Shown: in pieces, positions 1-8,884 of the stretch | How positions within the stretch are numbered: position 1 is the stretch's first letter | How the letters are laid out: the number at the start of each line of letters is the position of its first letter | NCBI RefSeq assembly: GCF_019303475.1 | Contig: NZ_JABLSI010000032.1 | Location: forward strand, 1-62,799 | DNA from: Streptomyces sp. JJ38 | Lineage (GTDB): Bacteria > Actinomycetota > Actinomycetes > Streptomycetales > Streptomycetaceae | DNA length: 62,799 bases | Direction: 5' to 3' | Notes under the pieces: model-generated | What the model was told of the DNA's origin: nothing | The model's database searches: none | The model's input: the letters and a program-made list of their open reading frames with translations, nothing else | Position numbers and translations under genes: made by a program

Positions 1-775
1 CCAGCGGCCCGGCGGCGCCGCGCGGGCCGCGCCCGGCCAGCCAGCCGCCGGCGGCCGCTCCGGCCGTGACCAGTCCGACGAGGAGCGGCAGGGCGGCCGG
101 CCCGGCCCCGGTGGCTTCGACGAGCAGTGGAACGTACTCGTCCAGCGCGGCGAACCCGGTGACGACGGCGAAGAGCAGCGCGGCGCGCCTGGCCCGGGGG
201 GTGTGCCGCAGGGCGCGCAGGCCGCCGCGCAGCACCGTGGAGAAGCCGGGCTCCTCCTCGCCGTCCTCCGGGGCCGGGGCCCGGGAGTCGGGCAGCGTGC
301 GGCCCACGGCGGCGCACAGCAGCATCGCCGCCACGCTGACGGCGCCGAGCGCCCGGTAACCGCCCGCGGCGTGGACGGGTGCGGCGAGCGCGGCGGCGAG
401 GAGCTGCGCCGTGACGCCCGTCGCCCGGCTGCGGCCGATGACACGCTCGTAGGTGTGGGCGGCGCCGCGCCGGGCCAGCTCGGTGTGCGCGAGCGCCTGG
501 TAGGTGCCCGATCGCAGGGCCGCCCCGGCGCCCCACAGCACGAAGCCCGCGGCGAAGGAGGGGTAGGAGGGCAGGAACGTCCACAGGGCGAATCCGGCAC
601 CGTTCGCCAGCGGCGCCGCGACCAGCAGCGCCCGCCGGGGCAGCAGGTCGGCCAGGACGCCCGTGGGGACGTCGAGCACGAAACCGGCCACGGACCAGAG
701 GATGAACAGCGACGAGATCTGCGCCGCCGAGAGCCCCGTGTCGGCGAAGAGCACCGCGTAGAGCGGATACAGCAC
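1..775 (-). CDS. MFS transporter, partial (C-terminal end outside the window)
   Basis: The minus frame stays open from 775 to the left edge and reads as a hydrophobic major facilitator protein. The N-terminal part contains LFADTGLSAAQISSLFILW and then VAGFVLDVPTGVLAD, the typical first two membrane helices with the loop between helices 2 and 3 of a drug-efflux-like MFS protein. Substrate is unknown. The start is uncertain: GTG at 775 is preceded by GGAGG eight bases upstream, but the frame is open to 865, and the residues just upstream (RLYAYAGLEDF) look like the conserved start of related proteins, so a rare CTG start near 820 is possible. It lies downstream of the rsgA-like gene, separated by a strong palindrome, so it is probably transcribed separately. 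The family assignment is good; the start and function are not settled. Confidence 0.7.
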   Translation of the reverse strand, partial: MLYPLYAVLFADTGLSAAQISSLFILWSVAGFVLDVPTGVLADLLPRRALLVAAPLANGAGFALWTFLPSYPSFAAGFVLWGAGAALRSGTYQALAHTELARRGAAHTYERVIGRSRATGVTAQLLAAALAAPVHAAGGYRALGAVSVAAMLLCAAVGRTLPDSRAPAPEDGEEEPGFSTVLRGGLRALRHTPRARRAALLFAVVTGFAALDEYVPLLVEATGAGPAALPLLVGLVTAGAAAGGWLAGRGPRGAAGPL

Positions 776-935
776 GACGAAGTCCTCCAGCCCCGCGTAG
801 GCGTAGAGCCGACGCGTCAGGGAGGACGTGAAGGTGCTGGAGGTGCGCGAGGGATCGCGTGAGGATCAATGTCGTCGGAACATGAGGCGATCCTATGCCG
901 CGCTCCGCCGCCCGGCCAGGGCCTTCCCGCCGGTC

Positions 936-979
936 TTCGCCGGTCTTCCCGGGGGCCGGCCCCCGGGAAGACCGGCGAA
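936..979 (-). terminator. 44-base perfect palindrome, probable terminator of the rsgA-like gene
   Basis: Two 22-base arms (936-957 and 958-979) are exact reverse complements with no loop; the centre is GGGGGCC/GGCCCCC. It begins eight bases past the stop codon of the GTPase gene. No U-run follows on either strand, which is usual for Streptomyces terminators. The left arm also contains a short direct repeat (CCGGTCTTC, at about 930 and 940). Confidence 0.7.
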
Positions 980-986
980 CGCCTCG

Positions 987-2153
987 TCAGGCGTGGCGTC
1001 CGCGCTTGCGTTCCGCCTGGTGCCGGCCGAACGCGTCGCGTTGCTTGAACATCTTCTTCCGCTCCGCGCGCAGCCGGGCGTCCGTGCGGGCCGCCAGCCG
1101 CTCGTTCTCCCGGCGCAGCTTCAGATAGCTGTCCCAGCGCCGGTGTGGGAGGGTGCCGTCCGCCAGCGCGGCGCGCACCGCGCAGCCGGGCTCGGTGCGG
1201 TGCCCGCAGTCGGGGAAGCGGCAGGCGGCGGCGAGCTCCTCGACGTCGGAGAACGCCTGCTGGACCCCGGCGTCGGCCTCCCACAGGCCCACGCCCCGCA
1301 ACCCGGGGGTGTCGATGAGGACGCCCCCCTCCGGCAGGGGGAACAGCTCACGGTGGGTGGTGGTGTGGCGGCCCTTGCCGTCCCGGTCGCGGGCGGCCTG
1401 GACGGCGCTCACCTGGCGCCCGGTCAGGGTGTTGACCAGGGTCGACTTTCCCGCCCCCGACAGGCCGAGCAGCACCCCGGTGCGCCCGTGCAGCCGCCGC
1501 GCGAGCTCCTCGATCCCGGCCCCGGTCACGGAGCTGACGGTCAGGACGTCCACGCCGGGGGCGACCGACGCGGCGTCGGCGGACAGCGGCCCCGGCTCGG
1601 GCACCACGTCGGCCTTGGTGAGCACGAGCAGCGGCTCGGCACCGCTGGACCAGGCCAGGGAGACGAAGCGCTCCAGGCGTCCGAGGTCGAGTTCGACGGC
1701 GAGGGAGACGACGATGGCCGCCACGTCGACGTTGGCGGCCAGCACCTGGCCGTCGGAGCGCTTGGACGAGGTGGAGCGCAGGAAGGCGGAGCGGCGCGGG
1801 AGCAGTGCGCGCACCTGTGGCCCGGTGGGCCCCTCGACGAGGGCCGCCCAGTCGCCGGTGCAGGGCATGGCGGTCGGGTCGGCGCCGGCCACCGGGTGGC
1901 TCTCGGCACGCAGCGTGCCGTCGGCCGTCACGGCGACGCAGCGGCCGCCGCGGTCCACCCGGACGATGCGACCGGGGACGCAGCCGTCCCGGTCGAAGGG
2001 GGCGAAGGCGCGGGCGGTGGCCTCGTCCCAGCCGTAGCGGACGAGCGCGGAGCCCGCCTCCGGTGCCGGGGTGTCAGAACCGGACCCGGAACCGGCGGAG
2101 GTGGTGGTGTCGGTGATGGTGGTGGAGAGATGGGAAGGCGTGTGCGGCCTCAA
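987..2153 (-). CDS. rsgA: RsgA/YjeQ-family ribosome small-subunit-dependent GTPase
   Basis: This 388-residue protein is a circularly permuted GTPase that acts on the 30S subunit late in ribosome assembly. The motif order is diagnostic: G4 LTKAD at residues 178-182, then G1 GLSGAGKST at 230-238, then G3 DTPG at 281-284. An N-terminal OB-fold-like segment spans about 50-130, and a zinc-binding knuckle follows (C311, C316, H318, C324). The basic C-terminus (KLRRENERLAARTDARLRAERKK) fits rRNA binding. The chosen start is TTG at 2153 with only a weak GAAGGG upstream; the first 35 residues are low-complexity Thr/Ser/Gly, so a later start is possible. Streptomyces commonly carry two RsgA paralogues; this one is not next to aroA and is probably the second copy. 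Confidence 0.9.
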   Translation of the reverse strand: MRPHTPSHLSTTITDTTTSAGSGSGSDTPAPEAGSALVRYGWDEATARAFAPFDRDGCVPGRIVRVDRGGRCVAVTADGTLRAESHPVAGADPTAMPCTGDWAALVEGPTGPQVRALLPRRSAFLRSTSSKRSDGQVLAANVDVAAIVVSLAVELDLGRLERFVSLAWSSGAEPLLVLTKADVVPEPGPLSADAASVAPGVDVLTVSSVTGAGIEELARRLHGRTGVLLGLSGAGKSTLVNTLTGRQVSAVQAARDRDGKGRHTTTHRELFPLPEGGVLIDTPGLRGVGLWEADAGVQQAFSDVEELAAACRFPDCGHRTEPGCAVRAALADGTLPHRRWDSYLKLRRENERLAARTDARLRAERKKMFKQRDAFGRHQAERKRGRHA

Positions 2154-2204
2154 CGCGGTGAAACCCTTCGAAGAGTGCTCCCCGGCGTGCGGCGCTGTGC
2201 GGCG

Positions 2205-2288
2205 TCAGCCGGAGACCACGGGAACAGGAGTGGTGGTACGGGCGATCTGCGGGCGGTTCCTCCGCACCGCGGCGACGACGACGGTCAT
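2205..2288 (-). CDS. possible 27-residue leader peptide upstream of rsgA
   Basis: An ATG at 2288 is preceded by a very strong Shine-Dalgarno (AGGAGGTGA, five bases before the start). It opens a 27-codon frame beginning MTVVVAAVRRNRPQIA and ending in a Thr/Pro/Val-rich tail. The stop lies 51 bases before the TTG start of the GTPase gene, which itself has a poor ribosome binding site. This arrangement would suit a leader peptide or translational coupling. I do not recognise the peptide, and short open frames are common in GC-rich DNA, so the support is the ribosome site and position only. The rest of 2154-2475 shows no other convincing gene. Confidence 0.35.
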   Translation of the reverse strand: MTVVVAAVRRNRPQIARTTTPVPVVSG

Positions 2289-2475
2289 CGGCCTCACCTC
2301 CTGTCCTTCGCCACGGCGGACGCGGCGGCGCCGGGGCCCGGGCTCGCCCGTGGCCTCGACGGCTCCGCGCCCGGCACCCCGGGCCTCGGCCCGGACGCGT
2401 GGGCGGCGTCTCCACACCGGGGTCCCGGCGTGACGGGCATCAGCCTAGGGAGCGCCGGGCGGCGGCGCCAGCGCA

Positions 2476-4575
2476 TTACGGGGAGGGCTCGGGGCCCTCG
2501 GGTTCGCCGTAGTGGGTCGGCGCGACGAACTCGGCCCACACCGACTTGCCGCTCCCTTGCCGCTCCACGCCCCACACGTCGGCGAGGCGGTCGACGAGGA
2601 GCATGCCGCGGCCGGTGAGCCCGATGTCCTCGTCCGCGCTCAGCTTCGGCGGGTCGGTGGAGCCGTCCTCGACCTCGACCCGGACCCGCCGGTCGCCGCC
2701 GTCCAGCAGCCGGAACGTCACGAGCGCGTCACCGGTGGTGTGCCGCAGCGCGTTGACGGTCAGTTCCTGGGTGACCAGCTCGACGGCGTCCGCGCAGGAG
2801 TCGGCGTTCCAGGAGCGGACGGCGGAGCGGGCCAGGCGCCGCACGCCCGCGATGGCCTTCAGGTCTCCCGCGGCGACCCGCTGGTGGAGACGGCGGCCGG
2901 GCTGCGGCATGGGAGCGGTCTCGCGGCGCAGCAGGACGAGGGCGAGGTCGTCCACCCCGGAGCGGCCGCCGGGCTGCTCGCACACCCAGTCGGCCAGGAG
3001 ACGCAGGTCCTCGGGGCCGCGCCCGACGGCGTCCACGAGCTCGCGGATCCCGTCGTCGAGGTCCACGCGCGGCTGCTCCACCAGCCCGTCGGTGAACATC
3101 ACCAGCGTCTCCCCCACGGCCAGCTCCAGCGAGGTGACCGGGAAGTCCGAGGGGCCCAGGTGGGGCAGGCCGAGCGGCAGGGCACCGGCGACCGGCAGCA
3201 CCCGGCACAGGCCGTCGGTGCTCAGCAGCAGCGGGTCGAGGTGCCCGGCCCGCACGAGCCGCAGCCAACCGGTCGCCGGATCCGCCTCGGCGTACAGGCA
3301 CGTGGCAAAGCGGTCGGTGTCGAGGTCGTGCAGGAACGTGGAGGCGCGGGCGAGCACCGTCGAGGCCGCGTGCCCCTCGGCGGCGTAGGCCCGCAGCACG
3401 ATGCGCAGCTGGCCCATGACCGCGGCGGCGTGCGTGTCGTGGCCCTGGACGTCGCCGATGACGGCGGCGATGCGCCCGCCCGGCAGTGGGATGACGTCGT
3501 ACCAGTCGCCGCCGATGTCCCGGCCCTGGCGGGCCGGGCGGTAGCTGACCTCGCTACGCAGGCCCGCCACCGAGGGGATGGTGTGCGGCAGCATGAAGCG
3601 CTGGAGGCTCTCGGCGAGTTCCATCTCCTGCTCGTAGAGCATCGCCCGCTGCAGGCTCTGCGCGATGGTGCTGGTCAGCGCGGTGAGCAGGGTCTCCTCT
3701 CCGGGGGTGAAGCTGTACTTGTCCCGGAACAGCAGCCCGATGGCGCCGATCGCGCGCCCCTGGGCGATCAGCGGCAGGTACGCGGCGGCGGAGGCGTTGA
3801 GCGGGGCGATGTAGGGCCACAGCCGGGGGTAGCGGGCCGCGAACTCCTGCTGCGAGACGAAGAAGCGCGGGGTCATCGTGCGGACGACCTCGCTCATCGG
3901 GAAGTCGGCGTCCAGCCGGGTGAACTCCAGCTCCGGCACGAGGCTGGTGGTGCGTCCCTCGGCGATCTGGCGCAGGTGGTTGCCCTCGACGAAGCCCATC
4001 ATCAGGCTCACCGCGCCGAGCCGGCCCACGCCGCGGGCGCTCTCCAGCACGTCGATGACGTCGCGCACGCTGCGGGCGTTGGCGAGGGCGGCGGTCGTCT
4101 CCTCGACGACGCTGGCCTCGCGGTGCCGCTCGGTGTCGGGGGTGTTGCCGCCGGTGGCGCCGGTGAGCTCGTCGGTGGCGTCGCGGACGATGCCGATGAT
4201 CCGGTGGGCCCGGCCCCAGGGGTCGCGCAGGATGCGGCCCTGGGAGTGCGTCCAGCGCAGGGTGCCGTCCCGGCAGCGGATGCGGAAGTAGAGCCCGTAG
4301 CGGGGGCGGCCGTCCTTCATGGCCTGGGTGACCATGGCGTCCAGCCGCGTCCACTCGCTGCGCGGCAGCCGGTCGATCAGCTTGGCCGGCCGGCCGTCGA
4401 ACTCGTCCGGCCGCAGGTCGAACACCGCGAGGCCGCCGTCGTCCAGGTGCAGGCTACCGGTGTCCAGGTCCCAGTCGAAGGTTCCGGTGAGGTTGAGGGC
4501 GAGGGTGGTGCGCGTGTCCGCAGGCCAGTCCTCGGGCCCGGCGGGCGCCCCGGGAGCCGAATCACGCATGTCCAT
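2476..4575 (-). CDS. PAS-GAF-SpoIIE phosphatase with C-terminal HATPase domain
   Basis: This 699-residue signalling protein belongs to the PP2C-type serine phosphatases that control anti-sigma-factor antagonists. A PAS domain spans about 25-135 (PAC-like RDGTLRWTHSQGRI), a GAF domain about 150-315, the SpoIIE domain about 325-550 and an anti-sigma kinase-like HATPase_c about 560-685. Metal-binding motifs are complete: GGDWYD 355-360, GDVQGH 374-379, FTDGLVE 494-500, and DD at 542-543. The ATPase has an N box (QELTVNAL 603-610) and a G box (GRGMLLVDRLADVWG 655-669). The fusion of phosphatase and kinase-like modules suggests it both dephosphorylates and binds or phosphorylates partner-switch proteins. 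There is no adjacent STAS or sigma gene, so the partner is unknown. The alternative start, ATG two codons in, makes little difference. Confidence 0.92.
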   Translation of the reverse strand: MDMRDSAPGAPAGPEDWPADTRTTLALNLTGTFDWDLDTGSLHLDDGGLAVFDLRPDEFDGRPAKLIDRLPRSEWTRLDAMVTQAMKDGRPRYGLYFRIRCRDGTLRWTHSQGRILRDPWGRAHRIIGIVRDATDELTGATGGNTPDTERHREASVVEETTAALANARSVRDVIDVLESARGVGRLGAVSLMMGFVEGNHLRQIAEGRTTSLVPELEFTRLDADFPMSEVVRTMTPRFFVSQQEFAARYPRLWPYIAPLNASAAAYLPLIAQGRAIGAIGLLFRDKYSFTPGEETLLTALTSTIAQSLQRAMLYEQEMELAESLQRFMLPHTIPSVAGLRSEVSYRPARQGRDIGGDWYDVIPLPGGRIAAVIGDVQGHDTHAAAVMGQLRIVLRAYAAEGHAASTVLARASTFLHDLDTDRFATCLYAEADPATGWLRLVRAGHLDPLLLSTDGLCRVLPVAGALPLGLPHLGPSDFPVTSLELAVGETLVMFTDGLVEQPRVDLDDGIRELVDAVGRGPEDLRLLADWVCEQPGGRSGVDDLALVLLRRETAPMPQPGRRLHQRVAAGDLKAIAGVRRLARSAVRSWNADSCADAVELVTQELTVNALRHTTGDALVTFRLLDGGDRRVRVEVEDGSTDPPKLSADEDIGLTGRGMLLVDRLADVWGVERQGSGKSVWAEFVAPTHYGEPEGPEPSP

Positions 4576-4663
4576 GCCGCACCCCCGACCGGAAGGCGAT
4601 CTCCTTCACTCTGTCACTGTTCGCCCGATTCTTCGAGCGGGCAAAGGCGGCGGGGTGAGGCCG

Positions 4664-5815
4664 TCAGCGCCGGGGGCCCTTGATGCGGGAGCGGACGTCC
4701 TCCGGCGGCAGGAAGCGGGCCCAGCGTTCGGGAAACTCGGCCGGCCCCGGGGGCTCCGGCTCGGCGCCGCGCTCCGCCCCGGGTGCGCCGCTCTCCCGGG
4801 CGTACGGCTCGTCGTACCCGGCGTCGTCGTCCGTCTCGTCCTCGTCGCTCCCCTCGGCCCCCGCGCGGTTGCGGCGGGCCTCGGCGGCGGCGACCAGGGC
4901 GGCGGCCTCCTGCTCCCGCCGCCGGTCCCGGGCCCGGCGGGCGGCGGCGGTGGCCACCGAGGGCCACACCCGGTCGATGGCGGCGTTGACGGCGGCGCCG
5001 ACCAGCACGGCGAAGGCCGAGACGAAGATCCACAGCAGCACGGCGACGGGCGCGGCCAGCGAACCGTAGATCGTCGGCCCCTCGACGGTGCTGGTGAGGT
5101 AGATCCGCAACAGGAAGGAGCCGCCCACCCACATGAGCAGGGCGACGAGCGCCCCGGGAATGTCCTCGCGCCACGGCGAGCGGACCGGGACGGAGACGTG
5201 GAAGAGCGTGGTGAGGAAGGCGATGGACAGCAGCAGGACCGTGGGCCAGTAGAAGATCCGCACAACCCACTCGGCCTGGGGCAGCCAGCCGATGGCGGCG
5301 TCCGGGCCCACCACCATCAGCGGCAGCGCGACGGCCCCGATGAGCAGGGCGACGAGGAAGAGGAGGAAGGCCAGCAGCCGGGTCTTGACGATCCCCCGGT
5401 GGCCGTCGAGCCCGTACATGACCGTGATCGTGTCGATGAAGACGTTCACGGCACGGGAGCCCGACCACAGCGCGAGCGCGAAGCCGACGGAGATGATGTC
5501 GGGCCGCCCGCCCTTGATGACGTCGTCGATGAGCGGGGCCGCGATGTCGTTCACGCCCCGGTCGGACAGGACGGTGGCCGAGGCGTCGAGGATGTTGCTG
5601 CGGACGCTGTCGATGCTGTCCGTGCCGATCCACGCGTCCAGGTAGCCCAGCAGCCCGATGAGGCCGAGCAGCAGCGGGGGCAGCGACAGCAGCGTGAAGA
5701 ACGCCGCCTCGGCCGCGAGCCCGAGGATGCGGTACTCCATGCACGAGTTGACGGTGTCCTTCAGCAGCAGCCAGGCGAGCTTCCGCTTGGGGACGTCGCG
5801 GTACAGGCCGCTCAT
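4664..5815 (-). CDS. YihY/virulence factor BrkB family inner-membrane protein
   Basis: The product has 383 residues. After a short basic cytoplasmic start (MSGLYRDVPKRKLAWLLLKD) it has about six membrane segments, including LSLPPLLLGLIGLLGYLDAW, the conserved WSGSRAVNVFIDTITVMYGL and a later VGGSFLLRIYLTSTVEGPTIYGSLAAPVAVLLWIF-type region. These are hallmarks of the YihY/BrkB family, once misannotated as RNase BN. Function is unknown; some members are proposed membrane transporters or structural proteins. The C-terminal 95 residues are an Ala/Arg-rich then acidic (EGSDEDETDDDAGYDE) cytoplasmic tail. I set the start at ATG 5815; the same frame is open much further upstream, but that part only mirrors the opposite-strand acyl-CoA dehydrogenase gene. 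Confidence 0.85.
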   Translation of the reverse strand: MSGLYRDVPKRKLAWLLLKDTVNSCMEYRILGLAAEAAFFTLLSLPPLLLGLIGLLGYLDAWIGTDSIDSVRSNILDASATVLSDRGVNDIAAPLIDDVIKGGRPDIISVGFALALWSGSRAVNVFIDTITVMYGLDGHRGIVKTRLLAFLLFLVALLIGAVALPLMVVGPDAAIGWLPQAEWVVRIFYWPTVLLLSIAFLTTLFHVSVPVRSPWREDIPGALVALLMWVGGSFLLRIYLTSTVEGPTIYGSLAAPVAVLLWIFVSAFAVLVGAAVNAAIDRVWPSVATAAARRARDRRREQEAAALVAAAEARRNRAGAEGSDEDETDDDAGYDEPYARESGAPGAERGAEPEPPGPAEFPERWARFLPPEDVRSRIKGPRR

Positions 5816-6103
5816 GCGCACGCGCCGGGCGGAGCGCCGTCGGGGGGATGGTTCTGCTGCTCGCACCCGCCCAACGTATCCGGCTACCGGCGGGGAACCT
5901 GCACGGGTGACCGGTTCGGCGGGGAAGCCCGGTCCTGTCGTCACGGGGTGTCCGTCCGCGAGCGGCCTCCGGTGCGGCGCGTCGCAGGGCGGCGGATCGC
6001 CCTCGTGCCGGGCGTACTCGGGCGACTCCGACAACGCGGCGAGGTGCCGTGCCGGGGGTCGCGAGCAGGGCGCCCCCTTGACGACAGGGCCTAAGGTGTC
6101 GCC

Positions 6104-7759
6104 ATGTCTGCTGAGACGCCGCACGCCACGCACTCGGTCACCAACCAGCCCCCGCCGCTGGTGGATTACGACGTGTTCGCCGCAGACGCCGCGCTCGCCG
6201 AGGCCGTCGAACGGCATGTCGCCCCCGAACGCGCCGGGGAGGTCCGGGCGGAGCTGTCCGCGCTGGGCCGGGCAGCGGGCTCGGCCGAGGCCCAGGAGTG
6301 GGGGGCACAGGCGAACGAGTACGCGCCGCGGCTGCGCACCCACGACCGCTACGGGCACCGGATCGACGAGGTCGACTTCCACCCCGCCTGGCACCGCCTG
6401 CTGGACCGGGCCGTGTCGGCGGGGCTGACCGACGCCTGGTCCCGGCCCGACGGGCACCTGCGGCGGGCGGCCGGGTTCCTGGTGTGGTCCCAGGTCGAGG
6501 CCGGCCACGGCTGCCCGGTGTCGATGACGCACGCCGCGGTCCCGGCGCTGCGGACCGAGCCGCGGCTCGCGGCGCAGTGGGAGCCGCTGCTGACCTCGCA
6601 CGTGTACGAGCCCGGGCTGCGGGCGCCCGCCACCAAGCGGGGCGCACTGGCCGGGATGGGCATGACGGAGAAGCAGGGCGGGTCCGACGTCCGGGCCAAC
6701 ACGACCCGGGCCGCGCCCCTGGCCGAGGACGGCACCTACACGCTGACCGGCCACAAGTGGTTCTGCTCCGCCCCCATGTCGGATGTGTTCCTGGTGCTGG
6801 CCCAGGCGGAGGCGGGGCTCACCTGCTTCCTGGTGCCGCGCGTCCTGGCGGACGGCAGCCGCAACACCTTCCGCGTCCAGCGGCTCAAGGACAAGCTCGG
6901 CAACCGCTCCAACGCCTCCGGCGAGGTGGAGTTCGACGGCACCACCTGGGCGCACCGCGTGGGCGAGGAGGGCCGGGGCGTCGCCACGATCATCGAGATG
7001 GTCGCGGCCACCCGGCTGGACTGCGTACTCGGCTCGGCCGGGCTGATGCGGCAGGCGGTGGCCCAGGCCGTCCACCACACGGCGCACCGGGAGGCCTTCG
7101 GCGGGCCGCTTCTCGACAAGCCCCTGATGCGCAACGTCCTGGCCGACCTCGCGGTGGAGTCCGAGGCGGCGACGGCGCTCGCGCTGCGGCTGGCCGCCGC
7201 CTGCGACGCCGCCCCGGACGACGAGGGCGAGCGGCTGCTGCTGCGGCTGGCCGTCCCGGCCGCCAAGTACTGGGTGACCAAGCGCTGCACCCCGACCGTC
7301 GGGGAGGCCCTGGAGTGCCTCGGCGGCAACGGCTACGTGGAGGAGTCGGGGATGCCCCGGCTGCTGCGGGAGGCCCCCCTCAACTCCATCTGGGAGGGCT
7401 CCGGCAACGTCCAGGCGCTCGACGTCCTGCGTGCCCTGCAGCGCGAGCCGGGCGCGCTGGACGCCTTCCTCGGCGAGGTGGGCGCGGCCCGGGGCGCCGA
7501 CCACCGGCTCGACGCGGCCGTCAAGGACCTCCTGGTGGAGCTGGCCGACCTGGAGGGCATCGAGGGCCGCGCCCGTCGCCTGGTCGAGCGGATGGCCCTC
7601 GTGCTGCAGGGCGCGCTGCTGGTGCGGCACGCCCCGGCCGCGGTGGCCGACGCGTTCTGCGCCTCCCGGCTGGGCGCTGACTGGGGCCGGGCCTTCGGCA
7701 CGCTCCCCGGCACGCTGGACCTGGCCGCCGTCGTGGCGCGGGCGCGTCCGGTCGGGTAG
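6104..7759 (+). CDS. aidB: AidB-type acyl-CoA dehydrogenase family protein
   Basis: The product has 551 residues, near the length of E. coli AidB (541) and well above ordinary acyl-CoA dehydrogenases (about 380). Diagnostic segments are GMGMTEKQGGSDVRANTT (flavin-binding region), GHKWFCSAPMSDVFLVLAQA, RLKDKLGNRSNASGEVEFD and the C-terminal CLGGNGYVEESGMPRLLREA followed by NSIWEGSGNVQALDVLR. AidB-group proteins bind FAD and DNA and are linked to protection from alkylation damage; their physiological dehydrogenase substrate is unclear. The gene is divergent from the yihY gene (288 bases between) and converges on the sugar-kinase gene, with three bases between the stops. A metabolic isovaleryl-CoA dehydrogenase role is the alternative, but the long C-terminal helical region favours AidB. 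Confidence 0.88.
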   Translation: MSAETPHATHSVTNQPPPLVDYDVFAADAALAEAVERHVAPERAGEVRAELSALGRAAGSAEAQEWGAQANEYAPRLRTHDRYGHRIDEVDFHPAWHRLLDRAVSAGLTDAWSRPDGHLRRAAGFLVWSQVEAGHGCPVSMTHAAVPALRTEPRLAAQWEPLLTSHVYEPGLRAPATKRGALAGMGMTEKQGGSDVRANTTRAAPLAEDGTYTLTGHKWFCSAPMSDVFLVLAQAEAGLTCFLVPRVLADGSRNTFRVQRLKDKLGNRSNASGEVEFDGTTWAHRVGEEGRGVATIIEMVAATRLDCVLGSAGLMRQAVAQAVHHTAHREAFGGPLLDKPLMRNVLADLAVESEAATALALRLAAACDAAPDDEGERLLLRLAVPAAKYWVTKRCTPTVGEALECLGGNGYVEESGMPRLLREAPLNSIWEGSGNVQALDVLRALQREPGALDAFLGEVGAARGADHRLDAAVKDLLVELADLEGIEGRARRLVERMALVLQGALLVRHAPAAVADAFCASRLGADWGRAFGTLPGTLDLAAVVARARPVG

Positions 7760-7762
7760 GGC

Positions 7763-8884
7763 TCACGCCGGGCCGGTGCGGGGCAGGTCGGCGCCGCGGA
7801 CCGTGCACACGGCCGCCGCGACCTCGACACCCCGGGCCAGCGCGGAGCGCACGGCCGCCTCGTCGAGCCCGTCCAGCCGCCCGCCGAGCGCCCCGCCGCC
7901 GTGGAGGGCGTGCAGGAACCCGGCCATGAACGCGTCCCCGGCCCCGACGGTGTCGGCGACGGCGACCGCCGGGGCGGCCACGCGCACGCCCCGGCCGTCG
8001 AGCGACGCGTACGCCCCCCGCTCCCCCAGGGTGACGACGACGAGCCGGGCGCCCCAGGCGTGGAAGGTCTCCGCCGCCCGCGGCAGCGGCGTCCCGGGCA
8101 GGAGGTGCGCCAGGTCCTCGTCGGAGAGCCGCAGCACGTCCGTCACCGCGCACCAGCGGGCCAGCCGTTCCCGGTAGCGCGCGGGCTCCACCAGCAGCGG
8201 GCGCACGTTGGGGTCGAGGGAGACGGTCGCCCGGGCCCGGACGGCGGCGGCCAGCCGCTCCACCGCGGCGTCCCCCGGCGCGCGGACCAGGGCCAGGGAG
8301 CCGGTGTGCAGGCAGGCGAGGGGCGCGCGCGCCGCCCGGGCCAGCTCGGTGTCCGTCCACTGCCAGTCGGCGGTGCCCTGGGCGTGGAAGGAGTAGTCGG
8401 CCCGGCCCCGGTCGTCCACGTCCGCGACGGCGAGCGTGCTGGGTTCGGCCGCCTCGACCACGGCGTCGAGGTCCACCCCCGCGTCGGTCAGCCTGGTGCG
8501 GAACAGCCGGCCGAAGACGTCCGCCGACAGCCGGCCGAGGAAGCGGGTGGGGGTGCCGAGCCGGGCCAGGGCGGCCGCGGTGTTGGCCGGTCCGCCGCCG
8601 GGCCGGACCCGGAGCCCGAGGCCGCCGATGTCGGCGGCGGTGACGAAGGCGTCGGCCACGCACTCGCCCAGCACGGCGACCGGAGCGCCGGGCGACCGCC
8701 CGGATGCCGCCGGCCGCTCGGCGTCTCCGTGCCGGGCGACGTCCTGCGGATGGCCGACGTCCTGCGGATGGCCGACGTCCTGCGGCTGCTTGGCGTCCTG
8801 CCGCTGCTCGGCGTCGGAACTCCGGGTCGGTACGGGCAACGGGATCGACCTCCGCGGAGCCGGGGCAGAGTGGGCCGTGGCCAT
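7763..8884 (-). CDS. PfkB-family carbohydrate kinase
   Basis: The predicted protein has 373 residues. The ribokinase/fructokinase fold starts at about residue 69 (VAVLGECVADAF) and carries the sugar-site motif GGGPANTAAALARLG and the C-terminal PfkB signature DTVGAGDAFMAGFL with the catalytic Asp. It phosphorylates a free sugar or sugar-like substrate with ATP; the fructokinase subgroup is the best guess. The first 65 residues are unusual: a low-complexity, charged, Gln-rich segment containing tandem hexapeptides QDVGHP. The start at ATG 8884 has a poor ribosome site, and translation may begin nearer the conserved domain. A four-base-class gap to aidB and opposite orientation give no operon context. 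Confidence 0.88.
   Translation of the reverse strand: MATAHSAPAPRRSIPLPVPTRSSDAEQRQDAKQPQDVGHPQDVGHPQDVARHGDAERPAASGRSPGAPVAVLGECVADAFVTAADIGGLGLRVRPGGGPANTAAALARLGTPTRFLGRLSADVFGRLFRTRLTDAGVDLDAVVEAAEPSTLAVADVDDRGRADYSFHAQGTADWQWTDTELARAARAPLACLHTGSLALVRAPGDAAVERLAAAVRARATVSLDPNVRPLLVEPARYRERLARWCAVTDVLRLSDEDLAHLLPGTPLPRAAETFHAWGARLVVVTLGERGAYASLDGRGVRVAAPAVAVADTVGAGDAFMAGFLHALHGGGALGGRLDGLDEAAVRSALARGVEVAAAVCTVRGADLPRTGPA
8738..8785. repeat. 18-base tandem repeat within the kinase N-terminal extension
   Basis: The unit GACGTCCTGCGGATGGCC occurs perfectly at 8738-8755 and 8756-8773, with a third partial copy to 8785. The 18-base period keeps frame and encodes QDVGHP repeats, so copy number could vary without a frameshift. 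Degenerate relatives continue toward 8815. Confidence 0.85.

Noticed and set aside
828..2618. A 596-codon + strand frame opposite rsgA
   Set aside because: It is Gly/Arg/Ala-rich without any motif, antisense to a well-supported GTPase gene.
4664..7630. A 988-codon minus-strand frame spanning the yihY gene and the acyl-CoA dehydrogenase region
   Set aside because: Only the last 383 codons encode a recognisable protein; the rest is the mirror of the + strand aidB gene and has no domain or codon signal.
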